DNA of 64,000 bases from Pycnopodia helianthoides (Eukaryota > Echinodermata > Asteroidea > Forcipulatida > Asteriidae), in assembly GCA_032158295.1 (NCBI GenBank), contig CM063247.1, positions 17,524,009 through 17,588,008 on the forward strand, written 5' to 3'. The position numbers and the translations under genes were made by a program. The notes beneath the pieces were generated by a model. The model was given only the letters and a program-made list of their open reading frames with translations, was not told where the DNA came from and did not search any database. Positions 54,586 to 64,000 of this stretch are shown here, in pieces (position 1 is the stretch's first letter; each line of letters starts with the position of its first letter).

Positions 54586-55573
54586 TTATAGATCCTTTGA
54601 GCATTAAAAATTGAACTGGGGTTACCGTGACCCCTTGATGACCTTTATTTCTGGGTCAACCAGAAGTGGGACCATATCTCAAGAAGTACACACCCGATTT
54701 TAAATTTCTTTTCATTATTAGACCCTTTGAGCATTGGAGATCGGTTACCGTGACCCCTTGATGACCTTTACTTCTGGGTCAACCAGAAGTGGGACCATAT
54801 CTCAACAAGTACACACCCGATTTTAAATTTCTTTTCAGTATTAGACCCTTTGAGCATTGGAGATCGGTTACCGTGACCCCTTGATGACCTTTACTTCTGG
54901 GTCAACCGGAAGTGTGACCATATCTCAAGAAGTACACACCAGATTTTAAATTTCTTTTCAGTATTAGACCCTTTGAGCTTTGGAGATTGAACTTGGGTTA
55001 CCGTGACCCCATGCTGACTTTTCCTTCCGGTCCAAACAGGAAGTTCAAATATTATAAATCATATCTCTTAAACCACATGTCATAAAGTCATAGTCTTTGT
55101 GATGTTTGCTAGCTTAAAGGAACATTACAGAATTGGTTTTGCTAACAAAACAGTTGCTGGCAGTGTAAGCACTTTATGTAATCCACCATATACATAAACT
55201 GACAAACCTGTAGAAGATCGATCGGCCATCTGGGTCACGAGAAAATAGTGAAAAACCGATTACACATTTGCATGAAATCATATAGATTCAACAAATGAAT
55301 AAAACGCTCAGTGAGCGATAAACTCCAATCGGAAAATTAGTTTATTCATTTCTCATCAAATATGGCATTTCAGACAGAAATATTTCAAGGGATGTTTTCT
55401 ACTATCATCGTCATTAGACAGTGTAAGTTTTATGTAAATCTGTGATCAAAAGTATATTTTACAAGTTTTTTTCTTACCAATTCTGTAATGTTCCTTTAAT
55501 ACAGAGCGTTTAATCAAATTAAAACAAAACGGAACAGCTTTGTGTTTGTCCTGGACAAACACCTAATATCTAG
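54586..55573 (+). mobile_element. HINE/Helitron-like element G (class-b and class-a units)
   Basis: In + orientation it carries three class-b units with TGACCCCTTGATGACCT (54628, 54751, 54874) and a class-a unit (about 55020-55113). The end has GGAACAGCTTT, a perfect 10-bp GTGTTTGTCC/GGACAAACAC hairpin (55542-55562), and CTAG at 55570-55573 followed by T. A TTAA-flanked MITE is inserted in its class-a unit. The 5' hairpin is absent. Confidence 0.7.
55118..55495. mobile_element. 378-bp MITE flanked by TTAA
   Basis: A perfect 20-bp terminal inverted repeat, AGGAACATTACAGAATTGGT, lies at 55118-55137 and in reverse complement at 55476-55495. TTAA is directly outside both ends (55114-55117, 55496-55499). 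TTAA target sites are used by piggyBac and Kolobok transposases. It is non-coding and lies inside a class-a HINE unit (GATGTTTGCTAGCTTAA continued by TTAATACAG). Confidence 0.9.
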
Positions 55574-56601
55574 TTATTATTATTATTGTTATTGTTTTCA
55601 TTATTTTTTTAATTTATCACAGCATGCAAAAGAAAATAACGTTTTCCTTTGTGCCTGTAATTCCTGAGGTCCGGCTACGTCCCGTACCCTTAGATCTCCA
55701 GGGTCTTTAGCAGGGTCCTCGCTGTTCCCAAAAGCGCCGCCTTCTGTAACAGATCTACCCTCATAGTTGTGCCTATATTATCTAGATGTTTCCCCAGTGC
55801 TTTGACTCGCCAAATCTTACAAAGTTCTGGCCAGGTCTTGGTACTTCTGGATTTTCTCCATCCCCTTCGAAGCTACCCTTATATCACCTGGCACAGCCAT
55901 ATCAATGAGATGACACATCTTCTTTATCTGGCCATAGGTTGCAACACACAAATCCTGTTGTGAGCAGTTTCGATCTGATGGTATCTGCTCAGGCATACCA
56001 ACCAGATTGGGTGAAGGACTTCCTCTCTGGGAGTTTGTTACTCTTTCGTCGTTGACTTAGCACTCATTATAAACATCATAAAATTGTGAAAAAAGTTTGT
56101 AGTTTTAGGGAGCATTACATAAAAGCAAAGCTGTAGAATGATCAACCAATGGAGACCACTCCAAAGGATGCAGATGACGCATGCATCCGTTCACTGATTC
56201 AATGTACACTGTGTGGTCTACAAGTAGAACTATATAACCCTTTCTCCTTTTTGTTGTTAGTAAAATTATCTTTGATGAATTTTCTATCAGATGTGATGGA
56301 TGGGTGATGAATTGGTCACCCTCGGCTTAATAATACAGATAAATAAAAATATGTTAACTAAATATTTCTACCACATCCAAATAAATGACATATTAAGACT
56401 TATGTCATTATAAGGGTATTATGAGAATAAAGACAAAAGGCACAAAATTTACATGGAACAATAGTGATTGAAGAGGTCACAGAAATATTTATGTAAAGAG
56501 TGCAAACTACAAACTATTAAATTGTATAGCGACTGTTTCTTTCTTAGTTATGGCTACATTGAGGTTTGTTATAATGTTTTATTTTTTGCATTGCCAAACA
56601 G
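55574..56601. other. PDE8 intron, no gene seen
   Basis: No recognisable gene or repeat. The region 55620-56060 is less AT-rich than its surroundings, and short frames there match nothing I know. Confidence 0.45.
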
Positions 56602-56731
56602 ACTGATGAGGAGAAAAGGAGAGGACTTCCAGTGGTTATGCCAGTGTTTGATCGATTGACATGCAGTGTTCCAAAGTCTCAGATTTCTTTCACCGAATAT
56701 TTCATCATGGACATGTTTGACGCTTGGGATG
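56602..56731 (+). CDS. PDE8: PDE8 coding exon: invariant glutamine region
   Basis: The 130-nt exon follows CCAAACAG. It reads [20 protein letters not shown], then [20 protein letters not shown], then AWD. Gln in PKSQISF is the purine-binding glutamine equivalent to human PDE8A Gln778, and the Phe in QISF forms part of the hydrophobic clamp. [11 protein letters not shown] is a strong PDE8 signature. The donor GTAATT leaves phase 1. Confidence 0.95.
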
Positions 56732-57469
56732 GTAATTATTATTTTGCATTTTAAAATTGTCAACTCTTCTTTATTAAACCTAGCTTTCTCAAGTGATTTT
56801 AAAGTCCTTCCTCACTCGAACAAAATCCAACACTTAAACACTTAACACCCAAACTGTTGGACTTTGATTAAGGTGGTGCTTGATCCCAATGTAAAGCATC
56901 AGTTTTCTAGTGCAGTCCTTATCATTCAACAAAATACAAATTTAAAATTTTTAGTTGGATTTTATTGTCTACATAATTATTTGAACATTACGTGTTTGCC
57001 ATTCAAGATCTCATAAATGACACACACATAAACGCAAAGTTTTATAAATGTATGTTTTTACATTGAAAAGCTTGCTTTTCAGTGATCATGTTAAGGTAGG
57101 CCCTACATGTAAACAATGAATAAGGAGACAAGGGGGAGGGTTGAGGGAGGGGGCTGGTTTGACAGAGAAAGACCTGCTAGGGTCAAAACAAGGACATTAA
57201 GAACTATTTTTTGCATTTATACCAAAGGTCTTTTGGTTGGTAAGCAGTTTGCAACAGTAGGTCTCAAGGTAACATTTTTGTCTGCCAAGCATGGAAACAT
57301 TTTTGTCAGGTTTATTTTCCAGATTTGTGTCTTATGAGATTTTTGTGGGAAATTAATGTGCCATAAAATGCTATCCATTGTCCTTTAAACATAACAATTA
57401 ACAAAGAATTCTTAAATATTAAAGCAAGTAATAGGAAAGTAGGTAATTAGTAATGATAAATATAATAAT
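56732..57469. other. PDE8 intron, no gene seen
   Basis: AT-rich, with a small purine-rich patch (GGGGGAGGGTTGAGGGAGGG near 57131). No gene or repeat is recognised. Confidence 0.5.
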
Positions 57470-57545
57470 AATAATAATACCAACATTTGTGGAGCGCATG
57501 CTCTAGGGCGCTTAAACCAGTAATACGAAAAATGGCATTGCTTAA
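57470..57545 (-). mobile_element. Extra LINE/SINE tail fragment
   Basis: On the minus strand AAGCGCCCTAGAGCATGCGC then CACAAATGTTGGTATTATTATT is a GCGC-containing tail with an ATT microsatellite. It lies just beyond the tail of the neighbouring LINE, so it is a separate truncated insertion. Confidence 0.55.
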
Positions 57546-57554
57546 AAGCAAAAT

Positions 57555-60500
57555 AATAATAATAGGTTCTTATAAAGCGCACAAATCCTAGGGGCTAGAT
57601 CGAGGCGCTGTGAAGATGGAACAGTTAGAATCGATACAGTTATATGGAGTTATAACCAACGGTTCTTTTCAGAACCACCCCAACTCAATAAGAGACAAGT
57701 ATTACATGGTTGTCACCGCAAACCTTTTCCATATCGTATTTCCACCATGCAAAGTTTCAAATCCTACCGATACAGTTCAGTTTTGAGCAATTTCTTGAAT
57801 GTAGCAGCTGAGGCAGAAGATCGTATGTTGTAGGGAAGATCGTTCCAAAGCCGGGGGCCAATATAACCCAAGGCACCTCGGCCAACAGATTTGCAGCAGG
57901 TAGGAGTGTTCAAGGTGAGTGGACCACAAAGTGTTCTTAGTCTACTATCCCGGTGATAAAATGATATGAGCCTGGATAGGTAAGATGGAGCCTGGGAGTT
58001 GATGGATTTCCAGATGATTAGGATGATTTTGAATTTGATTCGTTGTTGAACGGGGAGCCAGTGCAGTTCATTGAGTACAGGGGTGATGTGATCATATAGA
58101 AGGAGCACTTAGTGATAATGCGTGCGGCCCAATTCTGTATTTTTTTGGAGCCTTCTAAGTAGATACCCTGGAATGTTAGACAGGAGTGAATTGCAGTAGT
58201 CAGTATTATAGAGAACTAGGGCTTGAACTATATGACAAGTAGCAGATGTGGTGAGATATTTCCTGATGTATTTGATTCGGCGGAGATGAAAATTGCATTT
58301 TTTGCAGAGAGCTGTAACCTGGGCAGTCATCGCTAGATGGGAGTCGAACATCACGCCAAGATTTTTACATTGTGCTGACGCATGAACTGTAGTTTTGCCT
58401 ATGACAATTGTTGTGAGTCCAAACTTTCCTAACTGGTGAGGGGACATGAACTGTAGAAACTCAGTTTTGATGTCATTTAGCTTCAGGTGGTTAGCAAGCA
58501 TCCAGTTGCGGATGTCGTTGATGCACGAGGTAAGTGTATGTTGAGCAAGGATCAGATCTTCCGTTGAATTGGGGTTATACGTTAAGTACACCTGGATGTC
58601 GTCAGCGTACTTGTGGTAGTGAACTCCGGGGTGATTCTTAACTGTACTTTCGAGAGAAGCAGTGTACAAATTGAATAGAACTGGACCCAAAACAGATCCC
58701 TGTGGAACGCCAAACTTGAGTGGGAAAGAATCAGACAGAGATGAGCCGACTGCTACCTGCTGAGAGCGATTTTGTAAGTAGGATGCGAACCACTCATGAG
58801 CTTTGCCAGTAACACCGTATTGATGTTCAATGATTGTGAGAAGGCGGCTGGTATCAATTGTATCGAATGCGGCAGAGAGGTCTAGGAGGATCAGCAGGAC
58901 AGCTTTGTTGTGATCAAGAGCAGTGGTTATATCATGGTGAACTTTAAGAAGAGCAGTCTCTGTATTAGCTATGATGAGCTCTGTATGCTGATTGCATCTC
59001 TTCATGGCAACTATTGAGATTCAGGTGGTCATTTAATCGTTTGAGTGCTATGCGTTCCATTACTTTGCCAATAAAATGCATGTTAGATACGGGACGGTAG
59101 TTCACAAGTTGTTCTGTGTCTAAAGATGGTTTCTTTAGTGTAGGGATGATCAGTGCTCTCTTAAACTCAAAAGGGAATGAGCCACACAGAAAGGAAGCAT
59201 TGACAAGATGAAGCAGTGTTGGTAGATGAGCAGAAATTGTCTCCTTCAGAAGACTTGTAGGAATGAAGTCTAATGAGCAGGATTTCGGTGAGCTTTTATT
59301 AATAACAGCAAGAAGTTCAGTTCGGGTGGTTGGCTGAAGTTCAGTGAGGGTATAAAGGCAGCGACAAGAAGGAACAGGACAGGCATCAAGATGAATTATT
59401 GATACTTGGCGGTCAAGTTCGATGCGAATTTCAGAAATACGGTCACTGAAAAATTTAGCAAATTTATTAGACAGTGTCATTTGGTTGGGTGGTGAAGTTG
59501 GTAATGCAGTTGTCTTGTTAGTAAGAAGACCTTCAACTACTAAAGATACTCTTTTGGCTGGCTGCATTCAGGATGTCACAGTAGTACGTGCACTTTGATT
59601 TTATAATGAGGTTGTTCACCTTGGAATGGCAGGAGACAAACAACAGGCGGTCAGAGTTGAGACCACTTGTCCTCCAGATGTTCTCTAGGTCTCTTCTCTT
59701 GTGCCTCATCTGATGGATCTCTGCATTATACCAGGGATTCTGTGATCTACTGCCCTTCCTTTTCTTTTTCAGTGGTGCATGGGTATTAATGCAACCAATC
59801 ACTGTCTCTTGATAAGACGTAGGATATCATCTGGGTGATGGTTGATGGACGATAGGGTAAGTTTGGAAGTAAGGTCATTTGTGAATACGGCTCGGTCTAT
59901 GGCTTTGTAGTTCCAGTAGTTAATTACAGGTTTGGCAGTGTTGCATAGTGAACCATTTGCAGTAACTCCGAGGAATATGGTATGGTGATCCGAGAAGGAG
60001 TTTGGAGCAATGGTTGGGCTTTTCCAAAGTGGTGAGTCCTCCTCTCGAACGAATACCAGATCCAAAGTATGATTATGGATATGGGTTGGCCCAGAGATCA
60101 TTTGGGTAAAGCCATTTAGGGACATCAGATCCAGTAAACGGGCAGCATCACTCGAACCATGATCTTCAGCATGTATGTTAAAGTCTCCGGCTATAACAAG
60201 GCTACAAGTGCACAAGACTATGTGTGACATCAGTGTGACATCGAAATTTGTCAAGAACTGGGAGACAGATGAGGAAGGAGGGCGGTAGATGACAACCAAG
60301 CGACGGTGCTCAGGCTGGGTTGTAAAGACGTCAGTATACTCAAATGAAGTAAGGTATTGGGGAATGGGAGGAGACAAGGAGAAGTTTAACTCAGATCTAA
60401 AAAGGACTCCAGTGCCACCTCCTCTGCCAACTTCCTGATGATTTCCAATAAATGAGTATCCAGCGGGGGTGAGCTCATTAACTATGGGAGAGTCCCCAGG

Positions 60501-61270
60501 TTGTAGCCAAGTTTCGGTTAGCATGGCAAAATCAATGTTGTTGTCTATTATATGTTCTGAAATCAGTATTGCCTTGTTGCGAACTGAGTGTGCATTCAGA
60601 AGAAGAACATTAAGAAAAAGCTGGCTTGGAAGATGATTGGATGGCAGTCTCGGAAAGGCGATCTGTCTTAGCTTTTCCACTCCGGTTTCCACGGCGGGTA
60701 ACAGGAATATCATTGATTCCAAGGTGCCTTATTTTCATCATTACAGTCTGATCAACATGGCTGTAGGTGGGTATGGTGTGTTTAATGTCAATCATTTGGT
60801 TCATCGTGTAGCTGTACATGTCGTTTCTATCAAAGGGCCTTACTGTCACAGATAAGCACCACACAAGTAATCCAACTTAAACAATCAAGCAGAGGGTCTT
60901 GTTGAACAGTGACTGCCTCTGAAGAAGACCCAGTAGACACAATAGAAGAACTTCAATACAAAGGCACAGGGGTGCTTGAGATAATTTGTGGTCAGCTTTT
61001 GTTGAACAAATGCTTTCAAATTTCAGTGCATGTACAGTTCATGTAGATCCAACATGGTGTACTCTCTGACAGCAGTGAGTTGTATCAAAATTCAGTATCA
61101 TTCTAGACATCGAAGAAGGCAGATTTTGTTTGTCAAGACTTGACTAACAGGATGTATAATCATTAGTTGAGAAATTGTTACAATATGAGTACAATCAACG
61201 CTGTTAATAACAAGAAATTGCTCAAATGTTGTAGAGCTAACTTGACGTGCTGCCCCTTATGAGGGCGCTA
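57555..61270 (-). mobile_element. Second L2/CR1-type LINE, broken
   Basis: The minus-strand element has a ~550-nt probable 5' region, an interrupted ORF (60722-57764) and a 3' UTR ending GCGCCTCGATCTAGCCCCTA, then GTGCGCTTTATAAGAACC and an ATT microsatellite. It is the same group as the element at 50300-53844 but a distinct family, since the protein sequences differ throughout. The 5' limit is placed where a GAGGGCGCTATC motif occurs and is uncertain. Confidence 0.8.
57764..60722 (-). pseudogene. L2/CR1-type LINE ORF, five segments
   Basis: Segments 60722-59799, 59802-59533, 59567-58965, 59005-58109 and 58108-57764 together give one LINE protein. The endonuclease shows FAMLTETWLQPGDS, VVIYRPPSSS, IAGDFNIHAEDHG, NHTLDLVFVRE and FSDHHTIFL. 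RT shows NYRPVSNMHFIGKVMERIAL, LLDLSAAFDTID, FGVPQGSVLGPVLFNLYTAS and KYADDIQVYL. The C-terminus has HITPVLNELHWLPVQQRIKF and IGPRLWNDLPYNIRSSAS. Four frame changes are required, so it is dead, but the catalytic motifs survive. Confidence 0.88.
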
Positions 61271-61554
61271 TCTAATAAAAAACAGGAACAATTGTATGGA
61301 CAAATTGAAATGAAATAAGAAACTGAATTATAACAAGTAGAACAATTCAAATATACATTAAACCTGTTGCAATAAGAGGATAGAATGAATGACTAAAGAG
61401 TAAAAATGCAATTCAATTGATCCAAGGCTCATAAAATACAGAACAATATAAAACATTACTTATCAAAAACTGTTATTTAGCAGGCTAAAATTACAAGTTG
61501 CATATTAATAGTAAAATCTATTTAAGCATTCAGTAAAAAATATTCAGTTTGAAA

Positions 61555-62050
61555 TAAATGAGTTTTCAGTGCACTCCTAAATTTAATCAGTTCTTTAAAA
61601 TCTCTGAGAGCTGTGGGCAGGGAGTTCCAGAGGATGGCAGCAGCCTTCCCAAACTGTCTATCACCATAATGTGGCAGTTTTAGTAAGAGGCACTTGCAAT
61701 GAGGTAGTTCGTTCAGACCTTAAAGATCTGCTTGGTCTGTATTTATCGATCAAGTCACAGATGTATCACCATGGGAGGGTGATCTGCCATGCAGGGCTAT
61801 GAAAGTTTGCATGATAACTTTGTAGTCCAGACGGCACTTTACTGGCAACCAGTGTAAATCAATCAGGACAGGGTTATATAGGTTCAGAGCCTTGTGTCCT
61901 GGTTATGATCCTTGCTCCAGCATTCTGTACCCGTTGTAACTTATTTGTGAGAACAGCCGGAAGTCCATGGAGGAGTGCACTGCAGTAATCTATCCGAGAT
62001 GTAACAAGACCATGAACTAATTACCTTGTTGCTTCAGTAGTGAGGCATCT
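61555..62050 (-). pseudogene. LINE (CR1/L2 group) 3' fragment, degraded
   Basis: On the minus strand, pieces of the C-terminal LINE region are readable in several frames: LQRVQNAGARIITRTQ, then a PCPD..FTLVASKVPSGL block and a PSRSLRSERTTSLQVP block. Stops and frameshifts are frequent. It is a third, older family member lying in the last PDE8 intron. Confidence 0.75.
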
Positions 62051-62169
62051 ACGGATATGACTTTTATTTTTAAGTTGAAAGTAAGCAGATCGCCACACAG
62101 AATTCACATGTTTGACCATTGTTAAGTTGTGATAAAAAATATACACCTTGAGGAAGAGTTGGTTGAAAA

Positions 62170-62247
62170 TTGTAATTGCATTTGAAAAACTTAAATTGTA
62201 ATTGCATTTGAAAAACTTAAATTGTAATTGCATTTGAAAAGCTTACC
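62170..62247. repeat. Three-copy 26-bp tandem repeat near the last exon
   Basis: TTGTAATTGCATTTGAAAAA then CTTAAA repeats at 62170, 62196 and 62222. The last copy ends with GCTTACC instead of the consensus. It lies about 90 bp upstream of the exon 6 acceptor. Confidence 0.9.
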
Positions 62248-62335
62248 TGTGCTTGTTTTACATTTAAACACATCTGCTTTAAAAACAAATTGCCTTGAGA
62301 TACCATTCTTATTGGGAAAACGTTGTTTCTTGCAG

Positions 62336-62478
62336 CTTTCATTGACTGTCCAGAAGTCATGGAAAATCTTCATTACAACTACAAGTACTGGACAATGGAG
62401 GAGGAGAATGAACGGAGGATAAAAGAAGACAAGGAAAGAGAGAAAGAAAACAAGTACAAGGATAAGGACAAAAAATAA
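62336..62478 (+). CDS. PDE8: PDE8 last coding exon: end of catalytic domain and charged tail
   Basis: It follows TTTCTTGCAG and is joined in phase 1 (Gly-Cys-Thr completes the Ala codon). It reads AFIDCPEVMENLHYNYKYWT, the last helix of the PDE domain, and then MEEENERRIKEDKEREKENK followed by YKDKDKK and TAA at 62476-62478. The helix matches the DAWDAF..L..L..N.K.W end of PDE8 proteins. The Lys/Glu-rich tail has no counterpart I know in vertebrate PDE8A/B. Confidence 0.92.
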
Positions 62479-62519
62479 CATAATACTCTGCTTATTTCAA
62501 CTATTTTCTTCAAAATCTA

Positions 62520-62525
62520 AATAAA
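62520..62525 (+). terminator. PDE8: Poly(A) signal of PDE8 (candidate)
   Basis: AATAAA lies 42 bp after the stop codon. A second AATAAA occurs near 62893, so alternative 3' ends are possible. Confidence 0.6.
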
Positions 62526-64000
62526 GAAATCAATATAATAAGTGTTTCAACAAAAAAGTTTTAATGATATATTTCACAAAAATGTAGTTACAATTTTCTA
62601 ATAATCATAACACATTGATTATGCAATGCCTTCTACTGGAATGTCTGTAGCTACAACCCTGTGAACACATGTTACTGTAACTCCATTCCATATGTACAGT
62701 TGTAGTTGTTTTGTACTACATGTCGTTACATTTGATGTGTATTACATGCAAAATAGGTATTTGTACTTCTTATTTGTAAAATACATTGACAGCTTTCACA
62801 TGTTTTTACTTATTATTACTATCAGAAAGTATTATATGAATTGGCCAAATCAAATTCTGTGCAAACACTGTCATCAACCCAATGGTTCACTTGTAATAAA
62901 GGTATTTCTAAAATCCTGTTTAGGTTTTTAAAAAAAGCAGAATTCATCAAAGTGATTTCCTACAATTTAACTGCATTCATTCCATTCTCTGGATTCGTGG
63001 ATGTTTTTGTAAGGCTGGTAATTTTTATTTATTTTTTGTATAGAAATTTGATAGTGATGAAGAACTATAACATCAAATGAATAAGCTCAAACTATTTTCA
63101 GTTTGAAGTTTACATGTACATTTCATTTCACATGTTCAATATTTTGTTGGGTTGGTTTCAGGTACCTACAACCATTGAAAAAATGCTGACTCATGTTTAC
63201 AAACAATTGTAGTCATGTTGATGTGAAACCTAGATTCTTCTAACAAACTAGTCATTGCAGAGTTTAATTATTTATTTTTGTCTTTCGACCAAATTTTAAA
63301 AATCACAAATCATTATAATTTATATTTAAAAAAAAAGAAGAGTTTTGTCAATCATGTAAGTAATGGTTTAATTAATCATTTTGTAAAAAGATATACAGTA
63401 TATTGTGAAGTAGTTATTTGAAAGTAATTGATCAGCAAAATTAAATGATCTTTAATATGATCTCCGTCCATCCATTACTCAAGGAATCTTAGTCTGTGCT
63501 ATATAAAAATAACATTCCCAATTAATTGTATACTAATTACACAAATATAATTATGTTATGGAGAAGGGTTATTCCTCCAAGATTCTTATTTCAATTTGGG
63601 TAGCTGTAACCAGTGTGCTTGTAGGTGTGGTGTCCTTGAACAAGAACAATTTTGTGTGTAATGGTTTGAACAGCAAAGTTGAACAGCAAAGCTACATGTA
63701 ATTTCACATTTTCAATTTAATTGTGTTTCCAGCCCTTGTGCATATTTCCTAAAGATAAAATAATCACATAAAACAAAACTTTGTAAAAATACAGTGTCTT
63801 ACATGTATGTGAATTAACGGGTAAACTCAATGTTTAATGATGTGTTGTAAGGGGCCAGATTTATCAATATTACAGCAGGTAGGTGAAGAGATTGTACCTT
63901 TGATGAATTTGGTACACAGTTTCATTATTTTATGAGAAAGTTTGGATAATAAGGCAATCGCTCGTTTATCCATTAAAAAATTATGGTCTAATAACAATCA
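62526..64000. other. 3' UTR or downstream sequence, no further gene seen
   Basis: AT-rich DNA with no recognisable exon, RNA gene or mobile element. How much is transcribed as PDE8 3' UTR cannot be told from sequence. Confidence 0.5.

Overview
The window looks like an intron-rich, transposon-dense animal genome, most likely a marine deuterostome and probably an echinoderm. The reasons are spliced exons of a phosphodiesterase 8 gene separated by introns of up to about 16 kb, about 40% GC overall, DIRS, Penelope, L2/CR1-like and L1/Tx1-like retroelements, a tRNA-Leu-derived SINE, and repeat families that resemble those I associate with sea stars and sea cucumbers. The assignment to class is inference.

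The only host gene I can support is PDE8 on the + strand. Six coding exons (about 10476-10606, 26031-26117, 30842-30983, 40165-40332, 56602-56731, 62336-62478) join in phase with GT-AG introns. They encode the C-terminal ~266 residues: most of the cyclic-nucleotide phosphodiesterase HD domain and a short charged tail, followed by a poly(A) signal at 62520. The 5' exons, including the first metal-binding His motif, lie upstream of the window. Almost everything else sits in PDE8 introns.

Layout. 1-10.5 kb: a Ty3/gypsy RNase H fragment, a near-complete but broken DIRS1-type element (3584-8849) with inverted terminal repeats and an internal complementary region, and a Penelope-like remnant. 11.8-14.9 kb: a 3-kb minisatellite with 43/33-bp units and higher-order duplication. 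15.1-24 kb: several copies of a Helitron/HINE-like family with internal tandem repeats, a 446-bp MITE with an identifiable empty site, a local duplication, a 9 x 46-bp tandem array and an unrecognised broken ORF. 26-29.7 kb: a tRNA-Leu SINE, a second tRNA-like SINE and a second DIRS remnant. 33-39.8 kb: a tandem-like duplication, a Harbinger-derived element, a dispersed repeat copy, a broken gag-like ORF and a LINE 3' end. 41-55.6 kb: a GC-rich hairpin and a long HINE-like block split by a full-length L1/Tx1-type LINE (44194-49366, 15-bp target duplication), an L2/CR1-type LINE with an intact 1024-codon ORF (about 50300-53844) and a TTAA-flanked MITE. 57.5-62 kb: a second, broken L2/CR1-type LINE and a LINE fragment.

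The most interesting non-gene signal is the HINE-like family. Six copies end in a hairpin followed by CTAG|T. Their internal repeats carry CCGGAAGT inverted pairs, AGGTCA-N4/5-GGGTCA direct repeats and many TGACGTCA palindromes, all lying within introns of a cAMP phosphodiesterase gene.
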